A DNA stretch of 34,352 bases from Thermoplasmatota archaeon (GTDB taxonomy: Archaea; Thermoplasmatota; Penumbrarchaeia; Penumbrarchaeales; Penumbrarchaeaceae): NCBI GenBank assembly GCA_016928095.1, contig JAFGLL010000096.1, positions 1-34,352 of the forward strand. Direction: 5' to 3'. Positions within the stretch are counted from its first letter, which is position 1, and each line of letters starts with the position of its first letter. Made by a program: the position numbers and the translations under genes. Of this stretch, positions 1 to 7,720 are shown piece by piece. The notes beneath the pieces were generated by a model. That model was given only the letters and a program-made list of their open reading frames with translations, was not told the DNA's origin and did no database searches.

Positions 1-50
1 ATAAAAGTTGTTTTCTCCTGTGTCCAGTAATTTCCTGAAAGAGATTTTCT

Positions 51-176
51 TCTGTCCCATTATCGTTGTTTTCCGATTTCAGAAAATACAATGATATGAT
101 TTTTCTTCCGTCCCGAAAACGTTGGCATTCTGTCCCGTATCGGTTGGTGGAATTCTGTCCCGAAAACGTTGTTTTC
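51..176. repeat. Degenerate short-period repeat array, unit approx. TCTGTCCCGAAAACGTTGTTTTC
   Basis: TCTGTCCC/TCCGTCCC cores at 51, 107, 129 and 154, followed by variants of (G)AAAACGTTG; steps of 56, 22 and 25 nt. Confidence 0.55.
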
Positions 177-202
177 AAATATGTCAAAGGTAAAAATTAA
201 CC

Positions 203-240
203 TCCCTAAGGGGGAGCCTGTTCGGCTCTGTGATAAGGAG
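203..240. repeat. Partial copy of the intergenic structured element (3' arm only)
   Basis: GGGGGAGCCTGTTCGGCTCTGTGATAAGGAG resembles CGGGGAGCCTGCTCGGCCCTGTGATCGGAG at 4407-4436. Confidence 0.6.
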
Positions 241-405
241 GTTCATGTAATTATTCAGGATAAGGCTCTTCACCATGATGATGATCGTTTTTCATTTTCA
301 TCTCATTATCTGCATACTCGTTAGTTATATGACCTAACGATAGTGAGGCAAGGTGCGAAACGACGATGAGTTGACAAGCAACTCGATAAAAAATCAACCA
401 TGATC

Positions 406-675
406 CTATTTTTGTTTGTATACGTTATCATGATGATCAAAATCAACAAATGTTACTGTCTTTGATTCCTCATCTATACTGAATGTAAGGACAAAATTTG
501 TATCTATATGAACACGTTTCAAATGTTGTAGCGGTTTCTTTAAATTTTTATATCGATTAGGTTCTTGAACAATTTCGGATATCTTTTTAAAAATAATATC
601 ATATTTCCGTTTATCCTTCCGGGCCATTTTATCAAGGATCTTATCAAGTTCTGGCTTGATATCGATGTAATACAT
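406..675 (-). CDS. RelE/ParE-superfamily toxin
   Basis: 89 aa; small basic protein with RelE-like pattern (LDKMARKDKRKYDIIFKKI...LKKPLQHLKRVHID..FVLTFSIDEESKTVTFVDFDHHDNVYK); immediately follows a small antitoxin-like ORF. Confidence 0.8.
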   Translation of the reverse strand: MYYIDIKPELDKILDKMARKDKRKYDIIFKKISEIVQEPNRYKNLKKPLQHLKRVHIDTNFVLTFSIDEESKTVTFVDFDHHDNVYKQK

Positions 676-912
676 TTATTCATACCTCTTTCGAAGATCA
701 TCGAGACTTCCAACCTTAATATTCTTTTGTTTCTCGATCCGTTCGATCTTTTCGACATAAGAGGGTTTTAACTCCGGTTCAAGAATATCTTCTTCGTATT
801 TTACAGCCATTACTTCGATAGCCTCAGATTTATTCCGCAACCCGTACTGGGCCTTGATGATATTAAGGACCCTGTTGGTGTGCTCGTTTATTGTCACAAA
901 GGCTTGAACCAT
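676..912 (-). CDS. Antitoxin of the RelE-like pair (archaeal DUF2683-like)
   Basis: 78 aa; MVQAFVTINEHTNRVLNIIKAQYGLRNKSEAIEVMAVKYEEDILEPELKPSYVEKIERIE; stop abuts the toxin start (TAAATG). Confidence 0.75.
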   Translation of the reverse strand: MVQAFVTINEHTNRVLNIIKAQYGLRNKSEAIEVMAVKYEEDILEPELKPSYVEKIERIEKQKNIKVGSLDDLRKRYE

Positions 913-1110
913 AGGAACACCTTAGATATTAACATGGAATATATCTTATATAAATATGTCGTTAACATTTGCTGGAGTAATACAGCTCAGGATAATATAG
1001 ATACGTACTAAAGGGTTGCTCGTCATTTTCACTTAACCTCGATCATGCGAAACAATACTATCTTTTCCCTGAGTTCACATGGGGAAATCTCTCTGAGATC
1101 CTTACTTTTT

Positions 1111-1226
1111 TTCGCCGAGCAGGCCGGAAGGGTGAGTGGTGGAGGCCAGCGCAGGCGAAAGTGGGTGGGAGAAAGAGAAGAACCGTGAAACGAATTTTAC
1201 TTCGTTTCCGGTTCCGAACTCTTTCC
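1111..1226. repeat. Intergenic structured element, copy 1 (lacks the 3' closing arm)
   Basis: TTCGCC...GGCGAA arms at 1111-1159 and a GAACCGTGAAACGAA/TTCGTTTCCGGTTC hairpin at 1180-1214; closely similar to 4284-4395. Confidence 0.8.
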
Positions 1227-1238
1227 AAAATAAGAACA

Positions 1239-2219
1239 TTATTTCTCGATGATATCGATCATCTTCGCACTTATTCTATTTACTCCATGCAGCATGATCC
1301 CGGTGAAGATCAGGAAGGATCCGATTATCCCGAGGAATGTCACTATGAACATCGTTCCGATCGGAAGCAGTCCGGTATTCCACTCGTAATTCAACTGGGT
1401 GTACAATATCACAAAGGGTATCAGGAATATCATGAAACCGCCGAGATACAAAAAGAACCTCAGCGGATGCCTCTCCCTCACCATCCTCATCGTATTCCCG
1501 ATAACTCTGAACCCGTGTCCCAGCGGCGCCTCGGAGCTTCCCTTCAGTCCTTCGTATTTTACGACGATCGGGACCTCCACTATCTTCAGGTGAGCATCAT
1601 TCGCATCGAAGAGGACCTCCATTGAAGCGTCCATCCTGTCCGTCGTTATCCTTATCTCTTTGAGAGCCTTTTTCGAGTAAGCCCTGTACCCGCTCTGAGA
1701 ATCGGATATGGACATGTTCGTCCCGAGGTTGAACGTCTGCGTTATCGCCTGTATCCCCACCATCCTGTACCTGGGGATCTCCTTCATCGCATCCTTTGAC
1801 TTGAACCTGGAACCGATGACTATGTCCGCTTTCCTTTTCTTCACGGGCTCTATCAGCGACGGGATGTGGTCCGGGTCGTGCTGCCCGTCGGAATCTATCA
1901 CAACAAGACAGTCGGCGTTCTCGCTCTGGCCTATCTTGAAACAGCTCCTCAGAGCGCCTCCGTATCCCTGGTTCTCCGCATGACGCACCACTTTAGCCCC
2001 GGCTTTAATGGCCATCTCGGAGGTCCTGTCGCCGGAGCAGTCATCGACAACGAACACGTTCCGGCAGTACCTCCTGCATTTGAGGACCGTGGAAGCGACG
2101 TAGTTCTCCTCGTTGAACGCGGGCATGCAGACAACGACCTTGAAGTCGTCTTCGTCGCTGCTATACAGTATGATATCATCCTTGAACGACGTATCCCTGT
2201 CCGGACTCATCATGATCAC
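1239..2219 (-). CDS. GT2 family glycosyltransferase (DPM1/dolichyl-phosphate mannosyltransferase-like) with two C-terminal TM helices
   Basis: VVVCMPAFNEENYVASTV, VVDDCSGDRT, VVIDSDGQHDP (DxD region), GSRF, SDSQSGYRAYSKKAL; two hydrophobic C-terminal segments. Confidence 0.9.
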   Translation of the reverse strand: MIMMSPDRDTSFKDDIILYSSDEDDFKVVVCMPAFNEENYVASTVLKCRRYCRNVFVVDDCSGDRTSEMAIKAGAKVVRHAENQGYGGALRSCFKIGQSENADCLVVIDSDGQHDPDHIPSLIEPVKKRKADIVIGSRFKSKDAMKEIPRYRMVGIQAITQTFNLGTNMSISDSQSGYRAYSKKALKEIRITTDRMDASMEVLFDANDAHLKIVEVPIVVKYEGLKGSSEAPLGHGFRVIGNTMRMVRERHPLRFFLYLGGFMIFLIPFVILYTQLNYEWNTGLLPIGTMFIVTFLGIIGSFLIFTGIMLHGVNRISAKMIDIIEK

Positions 2220-3124
2220 TTCTTTTCAGGAGGGGTGGACCTTTCCCATGTCTTCAATGCCCTCACTCTTTCCACCATGATCTTCATTGCGTTCAGCATC
2301 ACACCGGCTACCATAAGGAATCCCGATATCATCACCAGAAGGACGGTTATGAACGCTGTGGGATAGTAGAGATTCTGGTGAATATAGAAATAATTGATAG
2401 TGTAGAAACCGTTTGCCATCGCCACCAGGAATATGATCATTCCCGACCCGCCGTAGAACTTTAGCGGATTATTGTTCACCATTTTCCACAATCTTATCAG
2501 AGGCCTGTTCCTTATCCTTTTTTCCTCCTTCCTCATCCTTGCAACGGTCTCCATGGACCCAATGAACCTCTCGGAAACGATCCCGCGGGATTTGGCCATC
2601 TCGAGGAAAATATCCCTGACATCCTCCTCCCTCCGGGCAAGCATGTCGACGCTTTCCCGATCCAGAGCAATGCAACCGACGGTTTCATTACCTTTTCCCG
2701 GACGCACGTATTCAACCTGGAATTCCTCACCTTTTGCAAGTGCCTCCTCAGCGAGCATCACTGCATCCTCTGCGGTGTTCTCTCCGAGAAGGTCCAGAAT
2801 GATCGTGATCCTTGAACCCGTCCTCTGTGCTTCCAGGACCGCCCTCTTGAATATCACCGACCTGCCGTGTCTTGTGTTATACCTGACCACTTGAGCGCCG
2901 GCCATGTTGGATATAATGCTGGTGTCATCCGTGGATCCGTTATCGAAGACCGTTACGGAAACCCTTGCAGGACCTATATCGTTCTGCACCTTGAAGATGG
3001 TGGATGCTATCGTGACCTCGTTGTTCCATGCAAGGACCAGAACATTGATCTCTTTCTTTTTATCTTCCACTTTTCTTCCACCGTTTAATAATATTCTATG
3101 ATGATGGGTTATCCGGATATCCAC
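2216..3124 (-). CDS. GT2-fold protein with degenerate active site, two C-terminal TM helices
   Basis: INVLVLAWNNEVTIASTI and VFDNGSTDDTS retained; DxD region reads ILDLLGENTAEDA; overlaps the next GT2 gene by 4 nt; similar TM C-terminus. Confidence 0.75.
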   Translation of the reverse strand: MDIRITHHHRILLNGGRKVEDKKKEINVLVLAWNNEVTIASTIFKVQNDIGPARVSVTVFDNGSTDDTSIISNMAGAQVVRYNTRHGRSVIFKRAVLEAQRTGSRITIILDLLGENTAEDAVMLAEEALAKGEEFQVEYVRPGKGNETVGCIALDRESVDMLARREEDVRDIFLEMAKSRGIVSERFIGSMETVARMRKEEKRIRNRPLIRLWKMVNNNPLKFYGGSGMIIFLVAMANGFYTINYFYIHQNLYYPTAFITVLLVMISGFLMVAGVMLNAMKIMVERVRALKTWERSTPPEKK

Positions 3125-3128
3125 GGGA

Positions 3129-3407
3129 TCAACTGGAAAGCGATATCGGGAATTCCATCATCTTCAGCGAATCGGGGTCATCGAACGTCTGGACATTTCT
3201 TTCCCTGTCGAATATGGCGATGTCGAGGGCTTTCCTGTTGTAGCACCTGAAAGGTGTCTTAGGGTCGGAGATGCATTTCGGTTCGATGAAGAATTTTCCG
3301 TATTGTGCGGTTTTGAACAAAACGTTCATCTTTTTCTTTATTCTGGACCCTCCGAACCGGTTCCCGAGCGGTACATCGCAATCATTCTTTTTCTTGTACT
3401 TCTCCAT
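3129..3407 (-). pseudogene. GT2 glycosyltransferase remnant (central fragment)
   Basis: 92 aa; GNRFGGSRIKKKMN...ISDPKTPFRCYNRKALDIAI aligns by eye with GSRFKSKD...ISDSQSGYRAYSKKALKEIR of the intact GT2; N-terminal Rossmann half missing. Confidence 0.6.
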
Positions 3408-3478
3408 CTCATCGAATAATTATTAGTTATTCGCCCCGAGCGACGCGAGGATGAGCATCTTCGATACGAACGTTGGGT

Positions 3479-3901
3479 TCAGTGGTTTCTATTTACAATA
3501 TCATAGAGCTCCTTTGTTGAAAACCTCTTTAATTTTGTCTGCTTATCGAAATCCCTATCTTCACTCCAAATCCCATCTGTGTTAACCGCTAAACCAAGAG
3601 CTAGAAAGGGCGAATCATTAATATAGATTTTTTCCATTATTGATTCGGCAAGTTCAAGATGATCTCTGAACACATTCATGGGTATCAATTCAATTCTCTC
3701 TAGAAGGGATAGCAGTATTACATCGAATTCTCTGTCTGTCAACTTAGTTTTTTCTATCAGGTATTGTCGATGCCTATCTATCTCTGTGAGAATGTGATCA
3801 GGAGCGATGAAATCGAATTCCTCATCGAAGATCATCTTCCTCGTTAATGAATCCTTTATCAGTCCGGCCATGATCCTGTTGGAATCAATGACCAGTTTCA
3901 T
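3479..3901 (-). CDS. PIN-domain protein, VapC-like toxin
   Basis: 140 aa; N-terminal MKLVIDSNRIMAGL, ILTEIDRH, NDSPFLALGLAVNTDGIWSEDRDF: PIN acidic residue pattern; overlaps a small upstream ORF by 4 nt. Confidence 0.82.
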   Translation of the reverse strand: MKLVIDSNRIMAGLIKDSLTRKMIFDEEFDFIAPDHILTEIDRHRQYLIEKTKLTDREFDVILLSLLERIELIPMNVFRDHLELAESIMEKIYINDSPFLALGLAVNTDGIWSEDRDFDKQTKLKRFSTKELYDIVNRNH

Positions 3902-4131
3902 GTGGATTGCTTCCTCTTATAATGTTTGTAGATACCTTCTTTGACCTTTTCATCAAGAGCCATAACCTCTTCTTCTGTCAGTTCACTCTCTTGGGTCAAT
4001 GTGTCGAGTAATGCCAACTTTTTAGCATAATCCGAGATTGCACGTCTTGCGATCTCACTCCATCTGATCTCACCGTGCTGTTTCATGATCATGTGGATGT
4101 CAGCCGGGACTGATAAGGTAATATTGGGCAT
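3898..4131 (-). CDS. RHH-type antitoxin (VapB-like)
   Basis: 77 aa; MPNITLSVPADIHMIMKQHGEIRWSEIARRAISDYAKK ribbon-helix-helix pattern; 4-nt overlap with PIN gene. Confidence 0.82.
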   Translation of the reverse strand: MPNITLSVPADIHMIMKQHGEIRWSEIARRAISDYAKKLALLDTLTQESELTEEEVMALDEKVKEGIYKHYKRKQST

Positions 4132-4148
4132 ATGATTACCACACGGGT

Positions 4149-4166
4149 ATATGTGATTTCACATAT
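4149..4166. promoter_or_regulatory. Putative autoregulatory operator of the PIN/RHH toxin-antitoxin operon
   Basis: Perfect inverted repeat ATATGTGA-TT-TCACATAT just upstream of the antitoxin start; an extra TATGTGA half-site near 4213-4219. Confidence 0.6.
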
Positions 4167-4283
4167 TTATTGATTATCGTAATCGCTGAACCCGATTTAG
4201 GATAACTTCAATTATGTGAAATCCAATTATTAAAAATAAAGGATCATCCACAAAGAACATCAAAATATGATATTATTTTATTT

Positions 4284-4436
4284 TTCGCCGAGCAGGCCGG
4301 AAGGGTGAGCGGTGGAGGCCGGCGCAGGCGAATTGGGTGGGAAAAGAGAACCGTGAAGCGAATTTCCCTTTCGTTTCCGGTTCCTAACTCTTTCCGGATC
4401 CCTCCCGGGGAGCCTGCTCGGCCCTGTGATCGGAGA
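4284..4436. repeat. Intergenic structured element, copy 2 (full length)
   Basis: Closely similar to copy 1 over about 112 bp, plus an 11-bp perfect terminal inverted repeat GCCGAGCAGGC (4287-4297) / GCCTGCTCGGC (4412-4422). Confidence 0.8.
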
Positions 4437-4439
4437 ACG

Positions 4440-5378
4440 TTAAGAAGTACATGTATCCAATGAATCAATTATCTTCAACTGACCTTCAAGAAGAGGTTCC
4501 AATCCCGTGATGATCCGATCCTTTATCGATAGAACGTTCACTTCTGATAACATGGATATGTGGTTCTGCAATTTCATCCTGTTAACACCGGACCTGTATA
4601 TCCTTCTATGATAATGAGATATGTTCTCTATACCCATTTTGAGAAGCGTTCTTGCCTCCGATGAAGGTTGATAGTAAGAAAAAGCAATGGAAAGATAGGG
4701 TTTCAGACCGGAGAGATGAAGTAATTTCATCAGATCAACATATCCGGTCCTAAGCATATCACCGATCAACTTCACTGATACCAGACCGGGATCTGAATTA
4801 AGATAATCCTTAAGCTTTTCGGTCGGGTAGAATTTCCCATTTTCCTTTATGAGAAAATTCCCCCGGACCATGAATTTGATATAGTTCTTCACCTGCTCCC
4901 TGTTCTGCCTGACCTTCTCCAGTTCCTTCCGATCAAGGCTGTCATTGAACCTGAAATAATTTGATATCTCCATCAGAGGGGTCATCGTATTTGCAACATT
5001 GGGGATCCTGGCAATGGATTCATAAGTGTTCCTTATCAGTTCCCTTTCAAGTATCTGATTGGTCTTGTAATCCTTCCGAACCAGTGATTCGACGAATTCT
5101 TCGTATGATCTCATGGAATAGTTGTAGACACCCGTATCGTTCAACTCGAACCTTATCTCCTCTAAGTCTGGTAATTTCTTGATCGTGTGATAGAAATCCT
5201 TCGAATCCGATATCTCGATCGGTATCTTCAAACCTACCTTGAATATGAAGGTGTTCCTGTCTTTGTCCTCCTCGGAACATGAGATATAGGTTCCGGGACC
5301 GAATTCCCTTTGGGCAAGAATCGGAGCCAAACGGTTCATCTGCTCCACATTAGCCACAAAGCTCGGAACATTTATCAT
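4440..5378 (-). CDS. Uncharacterised protein, possible winged-helix-like segment
   Basis: Listed ORF starts at 5429; the ATG at 5378-5376 makes an ATGA overlap with the upstream gene and is preferred; QVKNYIKFMVRGNFLIKENGKFYPTEKLKDYL is wing-like. Confidence 0.6.
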   Translation of the reverse strand: MINVPSFVANVEQMNRLAPILAQREFGPGTYISCSEEDKDRNTFIFKVGLKIPIEISDSKDFYHTIKKLPDLEEIRFELNDTGVYNYSMRSYEEFVESLVRKDYKTNQILERELIRNTYESIARIPNVANTMTPLMEISNYFRFNDSLDRKELEKVRQNREQVKNYIKFMVRGNFLIKENGKFYPTEKLKDYLNSDPGLVSVKLIGDMLRTGYVDLMKLLHLSGLKPYLSIAFSYYQPSSEARTLLKMGIENISHYHRRIYRSGVNRMKLQNHISMLSEVNVLSIKDRIITGLEPLLEGQLKIIDSLDTCTS

Positions 5379-6046
5379 CTCAACCAGGCCTCCAGAGGCA
5401 TGTCCTTTTTCCTGAACCAGGAAATCCACCTGGGATAGTTGATTTCACTATCCCAGAAGGACATGAGTTGATCGCCATTAATAAATTTTGGGATATCAAG
5501 CCCTTTAGATGATCTTTTATAAAAATTACCAGCTGGATCGAAAAATTGAATGATGTCTTCTTCACGATCATAATCCAGTATGGTTATCACATGGGTCATG
5601 TCAGGATCACTCCAACTCTTCAGACCGAAGTGACCGAACCATCCGTTATCCACGGAAATGATTGGAAAGGAACAATCTGGGTTTCTGATGATCCGTAACA
5701 TCATTTCAAGATCCACGATCATATCTTTAGGAGTTATATCCAGGGGGAACGTAGAAGACGAGTTGATCTTTTCTTCAATAATAATTCCCTGGCCTTCGAT
5801 CTTTTGATTTATAATCCTTTTATAGTTCTTTAAAGGGAATGTCCCGTAAGGACCTTTACCATATAGACTGCTTGAAATATCCTTTATACTGAGAGGTGTA
5901 TCCTTATTGGTGATCTTTTTCATTTCTCTATTCCAGAACTCGTTGAGAATATTCCAGATAGAAGTTGGCCAGCATGTATCTGGTCTTTGCTGATACTTGA
6001 AAGACACCCCGATCTCTTCATAATTGGAATAAACACCTTTGATCAT
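5375..6046 (-). CDS. C39-like / papain-fold cysteine protease family protein
   Basis: 223 aa; DTCWPTSIWNILNEF (Cys region), DMTHVITILDYDREEDIIQFFDPAG (His/Asp region). Confidence 0.6.
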   Translation of the reverse strand: MIKGVYSNYEEIGVSFKYQQRPDTCWPTSIWNILNEFWNREMKKITNKDTPLSIKDISSSLYGKGPYGTFPLKNYKRIINQKIEGQGIIIEEKINSSSTFPLDITPKDMIVDLEMMLRIIRNPDCSFPIISVDNGWFGHFGLKSWSDPDMTHVITILDYDREEDIIQFFDPAGNFYKRSSKGLDIPKFINGDQLMSFWDSEINYPRWISWFRKKDMPLEAWLR

Positions 6047-6114
6047 GAATTAATCCCTTCGTGATCGATCAGATCCTTCTTTTAATTATTTCTCGAGGAG
6101 AGAGTCTACTAAAT

Positions 6115-6249
6115 CTAATACACAGTATCAATGTCTAAAGATGGGAATCCTTCATTCACACCGAATGAATCAAGGTATTCCTCGAAAAGTAAATCTGCAA
6201 GATATGAACCATCCTGTCCGGTTATACCAGTGATCAATGCTGTTTTCTC
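6115..6249 (-). pseudogene. Truncated gmd (GDP-mannose 4,6-dehydratase) N-terminal remnant
   Basis: Minus-strand translation ...[44 protein letters not shown]; matches [23 protein letters not shown] of the intact gmd at 8739. Confidence 0.75.
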
Positions 6250-6290
6250 AATTGTTCAACCCGTTCATTTCATACAGTCCGGATAATGAA

Positions 6291-6489
6291 TTTCATGCAA
6301 AAGACGTCACATTTCCATTCATCTGGATCTGCTCTCGCATACTTCCATCCATTATCCGTTAACCATTGCAAACAACGTCATACGAATTCATGCAAACAAT
6401 GTCATATTTCCATTGCAACCTCCGTTATATTATATTTAAACCGCGTGCAAAGGACGTTTGATGGATTTCACGCAAAAGAAGTCAGATCC
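6291..6489. repeat. Degenerate short-period repeat array, unit approx. TTCATGCAAACAACGTCATATTTCCAT
   Basis: GCAAA-type cores at 6297, 6368, 6392, 6415 (weak), 6447 and 6472; adjacent steps of 23-32 nt. Confidence 0.55.
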
Positions 6490-6610
6490 AAATCCTTTCG
6501 GGAGACCTCTTCGAAGGATAAGAACGGAATTCCGCTTTCATATGCAAGTGATCTTCGCTTCCCATTTCCCCTCTTCACACATCCATCCGCAAATACCTGA
6601 AAATAGATGT

Positions 6611-7720
6611 TCAGCTCATGATATCGTTCACGATCTCCTTGATTCCTTTCTCACAAAACCCGGCCAACTCTCTGATCCTGGACATGTCACCTGCCTGCAA
6701 CCTGATATCCCTGTCCCTGAAAAAATCGCTTCTCAGGTTGAAACGATATTCCGCGTCATCCGAGATGAATTTGAAGGTCGATCCTTTCAAGTAGTTCAGG
6801 TTGTTCTTCACCAGAAAATCGTCTATGATGTAATGTTCAGAACGATCTCCCAGGATGTCGCTTTTCGAGATCTCCATCGGATCATCCATTCTGATCCTGT
6901 TTCCCTTTATCCTGTTGATCCTCACACCGAAGTGGTCGAAACAATGAAGCAGGAATGACAGGATGGACATGCTCCTTCCGGACCCGATATTGTAAACCTT
7001 TCCGGGAATTCCTTTCTCCCCCAGCGCAATGTAGTATCTCACGATATCATCCACATGCGACCAATCCCGAAAATTGAAAATGTTCCCGACATCCATGTCC
7101 GAATTGGACAGAACACAACCTTTCACATGATCGGCTATCCTGGAAGTTACAAAATCGGGACCCCTTCCGGGGCCTTCGACGTTGTAGCTCCTTGCACAGA
7201 CACCATCGATACCGGGATATCCGAGAACAAGGTACTCACCCATCACCTTGGATGTGGCATAAGGGCTCATGGGCCTCAGCGGATCCCCTTCCCTCGAGGG
7301 GATCTCCGGTAACCTTGAAGGTTCTGTGATATGACCGAGGTCCACTCTCATCTCCTCGAACTGATCAAGGGAGACAAGAGGCTCCCCATATTCCTCCGAA
7401 GATCCGGAGAAAACGACCCTTGTCCCCTCTTCGAGCGGACCAAGAAGGTTCAGTGTTCCGTTCACGTTCACATCATATGTGAGGCGTGGTTCCCTGAAAC
7501 TCAACCCAACGGATGATATCGCAGCAAAATGATACACCAGATCGGGCGATATCTCTTTCAGGACCCCCTTGAGCCAGTCCCTGTCAAGGATACTACCCCT
7601 GATATCGACACATTGACCTTCCCTGAGCCCCAGACCAAGAACATCGTGTTTGGAGGAACTCAGGGTCCGATGGAGTCTGCTTCCTATGAAACCATCCGCT
7701 CCGGTGATCAGGATCCTCAT
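6611..7720 (-). CDS. NAD-dependent epimerase/dehydratase (SDR), GDP-sugar type
   Basis: [16 protein letters not shown] Rossmann motif, YxxxK ([11 protein letters not shown]); start moved from 7783 to 7720, giving an ATGA overlap with gmd. Confidence 0.85.
   Translation of the reverse strand: MRILITGADGFIGSRLHRTLSSSKHDVLGLGLREGQCVDIRGSILDRDWLKGVLKEISPDLVYHFAAISSVGLSFREPRLTYDVNVNGTLNLLGPLEEGTRVVFSGSSEEYGEPLVSLDQFEEMRVDLGHITEPSRLPEIPSREGDPLRPMSPYATSKVMGEYLVLGYPGIDGVCARSYNVEGPGRGPDFVTSRIADHVKGCVLSNSDMDVGNIFNFRDWSHVDDIVRYYIALGEKGIPGKVYNIGSGRSMSILSFLLHCFDHFGVRINRIKGNRIRMDDPMEISKSDILGDRSEHYIIDDFLVKNNLNYLKGSTFKFISDDAEYRFNLRSDFFRDRDIRLQAGDMSRIRELAGFCEKGIKEIVNDIMS

Noticed and set aside
51-176. CRISPR array
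   Set aside because: Units are 22-25 nt apart with degenerate copies and no conserved-length unique spacers; no cas genes in the window. The same applies to 6291-6489.
1161-1625. 154-aa plus-strand ORF
   Set aside because: Runs from the repeat element into antisense of the GT2 gene; no family features.
1866-2366. 166-aa plus-strand ORF
   Set aside because: Antisense to the GT2 pair; no independent motif.
4244-4468. 74-aa minus-strand ORF
   Set aside because: Covers the structured repeat element; sequence is explained by the repeat.
6458-6958. 166-aa plus-strand ORF preceded by a TATA-like sequence
   Set aside because: Mostly antisense to the SDR gene, no recognisable family; the TATA-like stretch is in AT-rich intergenic DNA.
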